Shown one piece after another: positions 44,356 through 53,800 of a DNA stretch of 57,208 nt. Both the position numbers and the translations under genes were made by a program. This DNA comes from Acidobacteriota bacterium. GTDB taxonomy: Bacteria > Acidobacteriota > Terriglobia > Bryobacterales > Bryobacteraceae. Under the pieces are notes generated by a model. That model saw only the letters and a list, made by a program, of their open reading frames with translations. It was not told where the DNA came from and made no database searches. Every line of letters starts with the position of its first letter. The stretch's first letter is position 1. Where the stretch lies: assembly GCA_018268715.1 (NCBI GenBank), contig JAFDVZ010000002.1, positions 1 to 57,208 on the forward strand. Direction: 5' to 3'.

Positions 44356-45262
44356 TGTCCTTCAGCATCTGCTCGGCCACGTCTTTCAGGTTCCCCTTCA
44401 TCACCGCCACCCGGTAGGCCGCCCGCCGGACCGAATCGTTGGTGAACTTGCCCGACAGCGCCTCCAGCGCCGGCCGCGTCCGTGGATCCCTCCCCAGCGC
44501 CTCCTGGCCCGCGAACAGGCACGTCCGGGCCTCCCCGAAAGCGTTCAAATCGTCCTTCAGCACCGCGAACCCCTCGCCCTCCAGCGGACCATCCGTGTCC
44601 CGCCCCGCGATCATGCTCACCTGGTTATCCATCAACGCCGGGTACAGCGTCGTCGCCGGCATCGCCCGCGGCGCCACCTGCAACGGCAGCTTGTAGGTGC
44701 TCATCAGCGCCGTGTAGCCGTCATTGCGCGCCTCGAACTCGTTCGTATAGGCCAGCGTCCACGCCAGCTTCGACTTCGCCGCCTGGCTCAGCGTCGTCAT
44801 CCCGCCCGCCTTCTGGTCGCTCGCCCGAATCACCATCGCCATCCGCCCGTGCACCCCCAGCGGCTTCAACGCCACAATCCGCGCCAGCCGCTGCATCTCG
44901 CCCCGCACCCGCTCATATACAATGTCCGGATTCGGGTCGATCGGCTCCTTCAGGATCGCCACCACCACCGCGTTGGTCTCTTCCGGGTAGATATTCACCG
45001 TGCCCAGCATCAGGCTTTCGTAGGCGATCTGCGTGCCGCCGATGTCGAACTTCCGGATCACCGGAGTCCCTAGTTGTTTTTCAAGCAGTTGCGCCGTCAC
45101 CTCCGCCACCACGTTACGATCCGTGGCTCCGTTGGAGCCCACCACCAGCGGCGGCGCCTTGCGCGCGCAACCCGACGCCCCGGCCGCCAACACGGCCGTC
45201 ACCAGCGCCAGTAGAACGTTCCGACGAGTCAGAACAGTACGATTGGCCGAAGAGGTTTGCAC
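44345..45262 (-). CDS. OpuAC/OsmF-type substrate-binding lipoprotein
   Basis: A 305-residue binding protein of the glycine betaine/choline type. The N-terminus has a twin-arginine pair and a lipobox (TRRNVLLALVTAVLAAGASGC), so it is likely a lipid-anchored periplasmic protein. The mature start VVGSNGATDRNVVAEVTAQL replaces the usual VGSKxFTEQ of the family, and IYPEETNAVV matches the Y-x-E ligand-loop region. No permease or ATPase gene is adjacent, so it is an orphan here. The start is a GTG; GATAAC (45272-45277) lies 9 nt upstream, with no Shine-Dalgarno. Its 3' end was the target of the neighbouring insertion. Confidence 0.83.
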   Translation of the reverse strand: MQTSSANRTVLTRRNVLLALVTAVLAAGASGCARKAPPLVVGSNGATDRNVVAEVTAQLLEKQLGTPVIRKFDIGGTQIAYESLMLGTVNIYPEETNAVVVAILKEPIDPNPDIVYERVRGEMQRLARIVALKPLGVHGRMAMVIRASDQKAGGMTTLSQAAKSKLAWTLAYTNEFEARNDGYTALMSTYKLPLQVAPRAMPATTLYPALMDNQVSMIAGRDTDGPLEGEGFAVLKDDLNAFGEARTCLFAGQEALGRDPRTRPALEALSGKFTNDSVRRAAYRVAVMKGNLKDVAEQMLKDMGL

Positions 45263-45342
45263 ATTTGCAACGTTATCAGGATTCTTGGATGGTCATCACC
45301 CTGTCCCGCACGATATTCTGAAATAGGTCCAGGTGACGACTG

Positions 45343-46587
45343 ATGCTTCCGGCGCCGAACTTTCTCTACCTGACCGAATTAATCGGTCTTGAGGTGTATG
45401 ACCTCAAGAAGCGCCGCATCGGCGCAGTTCGCGACGCCGCCATCTTCCCCCTGATCGATCACGTCCGCATCGACCGCTTCCTCGTCGGCGCCGGCCAAAC
45501 CTGGCTCAACGTCCGCTACGATCAGGTGCGCGACATCACCCTCGAAGGCATTCATCTTCAGGATGAACTGCTCACCCCCTATCACTCCGACGAGGATATG
45601 CTCCGCATGGTGCGAGACCTGCTCGACCAGCAGATCATCGACGCCCACGGCCGCAAAGTCGTCCGCGTCAACGACATCACCTTCGAGCTCCGCCGCACCC
45701 CCGATTCCTGCGCCCTGTTCGTGCTCGAAGTCGACATCGGCATCCGCAGCATCTTCCGCCGCCTCATGCAGGGCGTGCTCCCCCGCTCCTGGATCCGCCG
45801 CCTCCAGGAGCCCATTCAGCCCAACTCCATCCGCTGGGAGTTCTGCAATATCCTCGAGGCCGACCCCCAACGCCGCCTGCGCCTCAATATCTCGAACAAA
45901 CTGCTTGAGGACATGCACCCGGCCGACCTCGCCGACATCGTCGAGGAGTTGAGCCCCGACGACCGCGAAGCGATCTTTGAAACCATCGACAGCGAGGTCG
46001 CCGCCGACGCGCTCTCCGAAGTCGACCCCGACATCCAGGCCAGCATCCTCGAATCCCTCGAGACCGAAAAGGCCGCCGAGATCGTCGAGGAGATGGCCCC
46101 CGACGAAGCCGCCGACCTGCTCGCCGAACTCGAGGAGGAGACCTCCCAGGAAATCCTCGAAGAGATGGATATCGAGCCCAAGGCCGACGTCGCCGAACTG
46201 CTCGAATTCGAGGAGGACACCGCCGGCGGCCTCATGAACACCGAGTACGTCGCCCTCAAGGAGTCCGCTACCGTGGCCGACGCCATCGTCGCCCTGCGCG
46301 TCAACGAGGAGCTGCTCGAGAACCTGAATACGATCTTTTTGACCGACGGCGAGGAGCGTCTCATCGCCGCGGTGCCCTTGGCCCGTCTGTTCGTGGCCGA
46401 CAACTCGCGCCCGCTCAAGGAACTCGCCCACGACGCGCTGATCAGCGTCGAAGTCGACGAGAAGCAGAAGTTTGTCACCCACCTGTTTGACAAGTACAAC
46501 GTTCTCACCCTGCCGGTGACCGACGAGGGCAAACTGGCCGGCGTGATCACGGCCGACGACATCATTTCCGTGCTAAGGAGTTCATGA
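45343..46587 (+). CDS. PRC-barrel / MgtE N-terminal / CBS domain protein without a membrane part
   Basis: A 414-residue cytosolic protein. Residues ~8-160 contain two PRC-barrel-like segments (TELIGLEVYDLKKRRIGAV; HGRKVVRVNDITFEL). Residues ~185-285 are an MgtE_N superhelix, very acidic (LLEDMHPADLADIVEELSPD, EEMAPDEAADLLAELEEE). Residues ~290-414 form a CBS pair (DTAGGLMNTEYVALKESATV; LTLPVTDEGKLAGVITADD). In MgtE these domains sense Mg2+ and gate the channel; the channel is absent here. An Nramp-family transporter gene follows 19 nt downstream, so the protein probably senses divalent metal and regulates that transporter. Confidence 0.88.
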   Translation: MLPAPNFLYLTELIGLEVYDLKKRRIGAVRDAAIFPLIDHVRIDRFLVGAGQTWLNVRYDQVRDITLEGIHLQDELLTPYHSDEDMLRMVRDLLDQQIIDAHGRKVVRVNDITFELRRTPDSCALFVLEVDIGIRSIFRRLMQGVLPRSWIRRLQEPIQPNSIRWEFCNILEADPQRRLRLNISNKLLEDMHPADLADIVEELSPDDREAIFETIDSEVAADALSEVDPDIQASILESLETEKAAEIVEEMAPDEAADLLAELEEETSQEILEEMDIEPKADVAELLEFEEDTAGGLMNTEYVALKESATVADAIVALRVNEELLENLNTIFLTDGEERLIAAVPLARLFVADNSRPLKELAHDALISVEVDEKQKFVTHLFDKYNVLTLPVTDEGKLAGVITADDIISVLRSS

Positions 46588-46606
46588 CCTATGAAGGACC
46601 CAGAAC

Positions 46607-47848
46607 ATGCTGAAGCGGCTTCGTTATCACATCGCGATATTCTTCGCGGTCATCGGTCCGGGCTTTATCACCGCCGTCGTAGATAACGACGCCGGCGGCA
46701 TCCTCACGTATTCCCAGGCCGGCGCCAAGTACGGCTACCTTCCCCTGTGGACCCTGCTGCCCATCACCATTCTGTTAATCGTCACCCAGGAGATGTGCTC
46801 GCGCATGGGCGCGGTCACCGGCAAGGGTCTTTCGGACCTGATCCGCGAAGAGTTCGGCCTCCGCACCACGTTCACCATGATGTTCGTGCTGGTCGTCGCG
46901 AACCTGACCAACATGATGGCCGATTTCGCCGGTATCGCCGGTTCGCTCGAACTGTTTCATATCAGTCGTTATATATCCGTCCCTTTAAGCGCGGTGGCCA
47001 TCTGGTTCCTGATCGTCAAGAGCAACTACGAGAGCGTGGAGCGCATCTTCCTGTTCGCCTGCGTCGTCTACGTCGCCTACATTATTTCGGGAATCCTGGT
47101 GAAGCCGGACTGGAAGGCCGCCGCCGTCGACAGCGTCCGCCCGGTGCTGATGCTCGACACCGGCTACATTACGATGCTGATCGGCATGGTGGGCACCTCC
47201 ATCGCGCCATGGATGCAGTTTTACCTGCAGGCGGCCGTGGTGGAGAAGGGCATCACCGCCAAGGCGTATAAGGAGTCGCGAATTGAAGTCATCGTCGGCT
47301 GCGTGGTGATGTCGGTGATTGCGTTCTTCATCATCGTGGCCTGCGCCGGCGCTATCTGGAGCGTGAAGCCGACGGATATCGAATCGGCGGCCGACGCCGC
47401 CGTGGGCCTCAAGCCATTCGGTCCCTACGCGTTTCTCCTGTTCGCCGCCGGACTCTTCAACGCGTCGCTGTTTGCGGCCTCCATCCTGCCCATCTCGACC
47501 GCCTACACGGTATGCGAAGCGCTCGGGTTCGAATCGGGAGTGAACCGCCGCTTCCGGGAAGCGCCGATCTTCTACTGGCTGTTCACCGGCCTGATCGTGG
47601 TAGGCGGCGGGGTGATTCTCATCCCCAACTTCCCCCTGGTGAAGATGATTCTGTTCTCGCAGGTGGTGAACGGAGTCCTGCTGCCCTTCGTGCTGATCTT
47701 CATGACGCTGTTGATCAATAAGAAGGGTCTCATGAAGGAGTGGACCAACTCCCGCTTCTACAACATCATCGCCTGGACATCGGTGGCGTTGATGATCGGT
47801 TTGACGGCGGCGCTGGTGGCCATTTCGCTGAAGGACATGCTCACCTGA
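46607..47848 (+). CDS. Nramp-family metal transporter with a non-canonical metal motif
   Basis: A 413-residue integral membrane protein with about eleven helices and the LeuT-like fold of Nramp transporters. Canonical Nramp/MntH has D-P-G-N in helix 1; here the same place reads GFITAVVDNDAGG (D26). In helix 6 the usual M-P-H is replaced: GMVGTSIAPWMQFYLQAAV. These departures resemble the Nramp-related magnesium transporters more than Mn2+/Fe2+ transporters, so Mg2+ or another hard cation is plausible. It is co-transcribed with a MgtE-like sensor protein upstream. Substrate is inferred, not shown. Confidence 0.85.
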   Translation: MLKRLRYHIAIFFAVIGPGFITAVVDNDAGGILTYSQAGAKYGYLPLWTLLPITILLIVTQEMCSRMGAVTGKGLSDLIREEFGLRTTFTMMFVLVVANLTNMMADFAGIAGSLELFHISRYISVPLSAVAIWFLIVKSNYESVERIFLFACVVYVAYIISGILVKPDWKAAAVDSVRPVLMLDTGYITMLIGMVGTSIAPWMQFYLQAAVVEKGITAKAYKESRIEVIVGCVVMSVIAFFIIVACAGAIWSVKPTDIESAADAAVGLKPFGPYAFLLFAAGLFNASLFAASILPISTAYTVCEALGFESGVNRRFREAPIFYWLFTGLIVVGGGVILIPNFPLVKMILFSQVVNGVLLPFVLIFMTLLINKKGLMKEWTNSRFYNIIAWTSVALMIGLTAALVAISLKDMLT

Positions 47849-47894
47849 AGCCCGCTTGACGGGAGGAGAATAAAAGGCGAAACTAACCAGAGAC

Positions 47895-49073
47895 ATGGCC
47901 CCTCTGGTTGGAATCGCGCGTCTGGCGGCCGAAGGCCCCCTGCTAGAGGCCAAGCGTCGCGTGGAATACCATGAACTTCCCACCAGGAAGTTCATCACAA
48001 AGTGCGCGAGCGACCGTGTGCCCTTCGGCTACACCATCAACCCCTACCGCGGCTGCGAATTCGGCTGCCAGTACTGCTACGCCCGCTACACCCATGAATT
48101 CATGGAGTTACGCGACCCTCGGGACTTCGAACAGCGCATCTTCGCCAAGCGTTTCGACGCGGCGTCATTCCGTGCGGAGTTCGCAAGGATCCCGCGCCGG
48201 GAGCACATCGCGATCGGCACGGCGACGGACCCCTACCAGCCCGCCGAGCGCCGTTACGGTCTAACGCGCCGCATGTTGGAAATCATCGCCCAGGACCGTG
48301 GCCGTCGTTTGTGGATCACGACAAAGTCGGACCTGGCGGCGCGAGACGCGGACCTGCTAGCGGCCATCGCACGCCGGAACCGTGTGACGTTGAACATGAC
48401 GATCACGACGACGGACGAAGCGCTGGCGCGCGACCTGGAGCCCTACGCCCCCCGTCCCGCATTACGTTTAGCAGCGATCCGGACACTGGCGGCAGCGGGA
48501 GTCCGTTGCGGAGTATCCTGTGCGCCGATCATGCCATTGATCAACGACAGCGCGGCGAGCATCGGGGCAGTAGCGCGCGCCGCATCCGAAGCCGGAGCCT
48601 CGACATTCTGGGCGAACGTACTATTTCTGAAGCCCTGTTCCCGCCAGGTCTTCCTACCCTTCGTGGAAGCGCGCTTCCCAAACCTGGCCCGCCGCTACCG
48701 CGAGCGTTACAGCGAATCTCCATTTTTACGAGGCGACTACCCGGAAACGATCCGCCAGCGCGCCCAATCCGCCAGGCAGCAATACGGCCTGGAGCATCAA
48801 GGCTTTGAATACGACGCCGAGCACCTGGCGGAGGAACCCCAGATGCCCCTGTTCGAAATCCACGCAGCCCAGCCCGCAGGCCAGGCAGGGCCCCCAACAC
48901 TCAAGCCGCCCGGCCCGATCCCCCCAGGAACTCGAAGCCCAACTCATCCCAACCATTCAGCCCAACCGGAGGCGGCGGAGCCATCACCGGCGTGGCAGCA
49001 GTCAGTGGAGGAGTGGAAAAGGCGGCGGGCGCCTGGGCCCCACCGAGGACCACCACGCCGCCAGGCCCCATGA
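47895..49073 (+). CDS. Radical SAM protein (Rv2578c/SplB-like)
   Basis: A radical SAM enzyme with the iron-sulfur ligands C54, C58 and C61 in RGCEFGCQYCYARY, placed after GYTINPY as in the SplB-like/Rv2578c family. Other conserved points are IGTATDPYQPAERRYGLTR, LWITTKSDLAARD, VTLNMTITTTDEALARDLEP and GVRCGVSCAPIMPLIND. The reaction is unknown for this family. The catalytic part ends near residue 320; the last ~90 residues are Pro/Arg-rich, and the final 58 codons overlap the end of the convergent TPR gene by 173 nt, so the natural C-terminus may be shorter or the stop codon may have been lost. Confidence 0.87.
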   Translation: MAPLVGIARLAAEGPLLEAKRRVEYHELPTRKFITKCASDRVPFGYTINPYRGCEFGCQYCYARYTHEFMELRDPRDFEQRIFAKRFDAASFRAEFARIPRREHIAIGTATDPYQPAERRYGLTRRMLEIIAQDRGRRLWITTKSDLAARDADLLAAIARRNRVTLNMTITTTDEALARDLEPYAPRPALRLAAIRTLAAAGVRCGVSCAPIMPLINDSAASIGAVARAASEAGASTFWANVLFLKPCSRQVFLPFVEARFPNLARRYRERYSESPFLRGDYPETIRQRAQSARQQYGLEHQGFEYDAEHLAEEPQMPLFEIHAAQPAGQAGPPTLKPPGPIPPGTRSPTHPNHSAQPEAAEPSPAWQQSVEEWKRRRAPGPHRGPPRRQAP

Positions 49074-50721
49074 CCGTCCCATCCGGCAGCACCAGGGTAA
49101 GCGGCGCCCCGTAACCGCCGGCCGAAGGCGGCGCCTCCATCGGATAGGCCACATAACCCGGCGGAACCTGTCCGGCGAATCCCTGAGCCGGCGCATACAT
49201 TCCCGCCGGCACGGCCCCCATCACAGGCCCCCCCATCCCGGGAAAACCCATGCCGGCAGGCCCCACCAAGGTGGCCCCCATCCCCGGAGGAGCCATCCCC
49301 GGAGGAGCCATCACCGGTGAGCCCGTCATCGGAGACCCCATCACCGGAATCCCGGCCGGTTCGAAGACCGGCGCGAAGCCGCCCCCCGGGAGTTCGACCT
49401 CGGGCTGGATCGGCGGAGGCGGCGTGGGCGCCGTAGTCCGTCGGGCTGGACGCGCCGGAGCGGCGGGACGCGGCTTGGCGGATTTCGGCTCGGGATCTTT
49501 CTTGGATTCGGCGTCGGGCACATCCCACGGCGCCGGGGCCTTCTTGCGCTTGCCGGCCGGAGCTGTTTCGGCGGCTTGCGGCTCGGTGGCCAACCCGAGC
49601 GCCACGCGCCGCTGGTGCGGCAGGTACCCGGCGATGTCCATCAACAAAGTCTGGTTGGCCTCGATCGCCGCCGGGTTGGGCTCCGGAATCGCCTCCCAGA
49701 CGCCCTGGGCCCGCCTCACGCAGGAGAGCGCATCCTCGAACCGTCCGAACTGGAAGTACACGTTCCCCAGCAGATCGAGCGCGGATCCCAGCCGCTGGTC
49801 CTTGGCCCCTTCCAGGCGCACCACCGCCTGTTGCAGGAAGTCGATGGCCGGACCGTGCCGTCCGAGCACCGATAGCAGCGCCCCCAGGTTGGTGAGCAGG
49901 GAGGCGACGTCCTCGGCCTTGCCGCCCAGTTGTCGTTCCCGTTCCTTGAGCGCCCGTTCGTAAAAGCCCACGGACTGCTCCAGGTCGCCGGCCTTCTGAC
50001 AGGCCTCGGCCAGGCACTGTAAGGTCTTGATTTCACGGTCCGAATCGCGTCCCCGATCGAGCTGAAAGATATCCAGCGCCCGGCGCAGCGTTTGGATCGC
50101 GGCGGCCGCGTCGCCGCCTTCAAGTTCCCCCTGCCCCAACTCGAGCAGGCATTCGGCGGTGTTGACGTCGTCCTTGCCGTAGCGGTCCTGGATCAGGTTC
50201 AGCGCCCGCCCGGCCGCCGCCTTGGCCGCCTCCCAGTCGCCCTTCTTGCGCAGCGCTTCGGATTCGCGCCGCAACAGGTTCGATGTGGTGAGCGGATTGG
50301 TGGGCTTCACCCGCTCGGAGCTCTCCACCGCCTCGTGGAATAACTCGGCCGCTTTGGCCGCGTCCTGCTCCTCCCAGGCGATGGCCCCCAGCAGATTCAG
50401 GCATTCGGCCAGTTCGGCCGGCTGCCGGGTTTCGGCGAGGATCGGCCGCGCCGCCTCGGCGTGGGTCTTCGCATCGGCGTACTTTTCCTGCTTAAACTGC
50501 GCCGTAGCGAGCAGAAACAGCACTTTTCCGTACCGTTTTTGATCGCTTTTTGGCCCTTTCAGGTCGCTAATTGCGTCAAAAAACGCGCTTTCAGCGCCCG
50601 AAAAGTCGCCATTCTCAAGCGCCGATTCCCCGGAAGTCCCTGTCGTCGATGGACTTGCCGGCCGCCCCGAGTGCGCCATCACATCCCGCACCGCCCGCTT
50701 CACACGCTCAAACGGATCCAT
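48901..50721 (-). CDS. TPR protein with Gly/Met/Pro-rich low-complexity tail
   Basis: A 606-residue protein without signal peptide. Residues ~40-370 are tandem TPR units (for example LATAQFKQEKYADAKTHAEA, SLLTNLGALLSVLGRHGPAI). A charged Lys/Pro/Ala linker follows (~385-440), then ~150 residues dominated by Gly, Met, Pro and Val (GMAPPGMGATLVGPAGMGFP), and a distinct end (NGWDELGFEFLGGSGRAA). TPRs usually hold protein partners; the tail may be an assembly or sticky segment. It is divergent from the zinc-ribbon repeat protein across 168 bp, and its 3' end overlaps the radical SAM gene. Function unknown. Confidence 0.8.
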   Translation of the reverse strand: MDPFERVKRAVRDVMAHSGRPASPSTTGTSGESALENGDFSGAESAFFDAISDLKGPKSDQKRYGKVLFLLATAQFKQEKYADAKTHAEAARPILAETRQPAELAECLNLLGAIAWEEQDAAKAAELFHEAVESSERVKPTNPLTTSNLLRRESEALRKKGDWEAAKAAAGRALNLIQDRYGKDDVNTAECLLELGQGELEGGDAAAAIQTLRRALDIFQLDRGRDSDREIKTLQCLAEACQKAGDLEQSVGFYERALKERERQLGGKAEDVASLLTNLGALLSVLGRHGPAIDFLQQAVVRLEGAKDQRLGSALDLLGNVYFQFGRFEDALSCVRRAQGVWEAIPEPNPAAIEANQTLLMDIAGYLPHQRRVALGLATEPQAAETAPAGKRKKAPAPWDVPDAESKKDPEPKSAKPRPAAPARPARRTTAPTPPPPIQPEVELPGGGFAPVFEPAGIPVMGSPMTGSPVMAPPGMAPPGMGATLVGPAGMGFPGMGGPVMGAVPAGMYAPAQGFAGQVPPGYVAYPMEAPPSAGGYGAPLTLVLPDGTVMGPGGVVVLGGAQAPAAFSTPPLTAATPVMAPPPPVGLNGWDELGFEFLGGSGRAA

Positions 50722-50889
50722 AGCGATTCGCCTGATCTCATCGGTTGGGGCGGGCCGATTGTGGGCCGAAAAGGGCCCTGATGGAGATCCACCTTAGTTC
50801 CCGCCGACGAAACCATTGAAGTGGCCCCACTCATTCGCGTATTCCGTAGAAACTGCACAATTTGCCGCGTAGCATCGCATTAGGGAGCG

Positions 50890-53800
50890 ATGTCAGACCG
50901 CGCGTGTGTCTATTGCGGTAAACGCTTAACGCTCTTCCTGAAGTTCTCCGGCGACGGGAAATTCTGCTCATCCGCCCACCGTAAGCTGTATCAGGAGGAG
51001 ATGGAGAAGCTCGCCCTCGAGAGCCTCACGCGGACCGCCCAGGTCACGCGCAGTCACATGGCGGAGGCGGCGGCGCCCCGCGATCCGGCGCCGGCGCCGG
51101 CTCCCAAACCCGCGCCAGCACCGGAATTTCCCGAACCGCCGCTTTGCACCGAGCCCCAGATCTGGATGCCCTCGCCGCGCGTGGCGGCCGCCGGCCGACG
51201 GAAGACGTTCGGCGCAATGCTGCGGCTGGGGATCGCGGTTACCGAACGGGAGCTTCCGGAACCGGTGCGCCGGGCCCCGTCCCAACGGGGGCTGATGCGC
51301 ATCCGCGTCCGCCGGCCGGCGCTCCCCGCCGCCACGCCGCGGACGACTCTCGACAACCCGTTGATCATCGCGGAGATCGCTCTCCCTTATGAGCCGTCTC
51401 CGGCGCCTGCGAACGTCGCCCTGCCGCCCGCCCGCGCCGCCGAGGAGCCGCCGGCCGCCGGAATGGTCCCGATCCGGGTGAAGACGGCGACACGGAAAGC
51501 TAAGCGCGCACTCCCGAAGCCCGTCGCGGGAACCCTCGCGATACGGATCGCCAGCCGACTCGCCGAGCCGTTTCCGAGGCCGGTGCTTCCGGCGCCGGGA
51601 CGGGTTGGGATGCGAATCGCGCCGGCGCCGCCGCCCCCGGTGGTCCGAATGGGGACCGGCGCCCGCCAGCGCCGCCCTTCGGCGGCGTTGGCCGCGGCGA
51701 TTCTGGCCGGGACATTCACACTGCTTTCGGGGCGCGCTCACGCCCGGAACACGGGTTCGCCGGAGCCGGGACGCCGGCTTGCAATCCGGATCGCGGCGTG
51801 TCAGGAGGTGAATCCGGACCGGTCTCTGGCCTCGCCGGAATCGTTGGCGGTTCGGCCGGCCGCCGGATCGAGTGGGGCGCTCGCTGATGGCGCGCACGGA
51901 CTAGGGCCTGTCAACCAACTCCAGCCAGTCTGGCGGGGCGACGCAGAGTGGGCGCCGGTTTCCCGGCCGTTGCCCTGGATTTCCAGTTCGGAGGAAACGC
52001 TGTCAGGGCTGCTACCGTCGGCGCCCGGCGCCTGCGGCGTGACGTGGGAACCGTTGTTCCCGGCGATGGCGTCGGCCACCACGATTCATGTCGACGCGGC
52101 GAGGGCGTCGGCTCTGTCGTTGGCCGCGGCGACGCCGGCACTGCGCCCATGCTCGGTTGAGATTTGCGCCTCGCGACCGGTCCGGCGGGTGTTGTCTCCG
52201 GCCACCGCGGGGTTGGCGCCGCTGGGGCTCGCGCCGGCTCGGACGGGTCCCCCGCGCATTGTTGGGACAGCGCCGGCCGCAAGGAGACGTGAGACTTCGG
52301 TCCAAAAATCGGTGAGGGCGGATTCTCCAGCGATTGGAGCGACGGCGCAACCGGCGTCGACTCCGGCCGCGGCGGGATTGGTGGGGATGGGGCTACCGGC
52401 GGCGAAGCAGGTTCCCGCGACGATCGTCGGGAAGACGCTGCCGGCTCGGACGCCGTTGGCTCCGACAACCGCTCGACGCGAGGCGCCGGTGTGCGCGCCG
52501 GCGAATACGGTCGCCTCGGAGGTGGTCGGGGCGGCGCCGCCGGCTCAACAGGAGTCGGCGCCGGCGATGGCGGGGCTCGTTTCGTTGCGGCTCTTGGCGG
52601 CCAGGACGGTTTCCGCGGCGATCATTGGCGGGGCATCCCCTGAGATGCTGCCGGTTGACCCGGCGATGGGCTCGTCGGCGCCGCGCAGGGAGGAGTTGGC
52701 TCCGGGCGCCGCTCGGTTGGTGGCGCTGAGGCTTGGGCCGGCTCCGTCGACAGTGTCGGAGGAATGTGCGCAGGCGGGTCGGCGGGTGTTGTCGCCGACT
52801 GCGGCCGGTTTGGTGGGGCTCGCGCTGGCTTCGACGCGGACGGTTTCATCGGCGCATGCCGGGACCGCTTCCCCGTGGGAACGTTTACCCGGTACTGCGA
52901 TTTGCTCGACGGAGGCGGGGCGGCAGGTGTTATCGCCGGCTGCGGCCGGTTTGGTGGGGCTCTCCCTGGCTTCGCCTCGGACGGCGCCTTCGACGATGAT
53001 CGGGAACACATCCACGTCGGAACGTCTGACCGATGACGCGATTTGCTCGGCGAAGGCGGGTCGGTTGATATTGATTCCGAATGCGGCCGCGTTGGTGGGG
53101 CTTACCCAGACCTCGCCTCGGACGGTTCCTTCGACGACGGTTGAGAACGCTTCCCCGTCGGAAGGTCTACCCGGTGCGGCTATTTGCCCGACGGAAGCAG
53201 GTCGGCAGGTGTTGACGCCGGCCGTGGCTGGTTTGGTGGGGCTCTCCCTGGCTTCGCCTCGGACGGTTTCATCGACGATGGTTGGGAACACATCCACGTC
53301 GGAACGTCTGACCGATGACGCGATTTGCTCGGCGGAGACGGGTCGGCTGATATTGATTCCGAATGCGGCCGCGTTGGTGGGGCTCACCCAGGCTTCGCCT
53401 CGGACGGTTCCTTCGACGACGGTTGAGAACGCTTCCCCGTCAGAACGTCTGACCGATGACGCGATTTGCTTGGCGGAGGCAGGTCGGCAGGTGTTATCGC
53501 CGGCTGCGGCCGGTTTGGTGAGGCTCGCGCCGGCTTCGACGCGGACGTTTTCATCGGTGCATGTCGGGGCCGCGTCCCCGTGGGAATATCTACCCGGTGT
53601 GGCGATTTGCCCGGCGGAGGCAGGTCGGCAGGTCTTGACGCCTGCCGTGGCTGGTTTGGTGGGGCTCTCCCTGGCTTCGCCTCAAACGGTTTCATCGACG
53701 ATGGTTGGGAACGCTTCCACATCGGAACGTCTGACCGATGACGCGACTTGCTCGGCGAAGGCGGGTAGGCAGATATTGATTTCGAGAGCGGCCGCGGTGG

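Noticed and set aside
47849-47894. Small hairpin CCCG/CGGG after the Nramp gene as terminator
   Set aside because: Four-bp stem, no T-tract; not sufficient.
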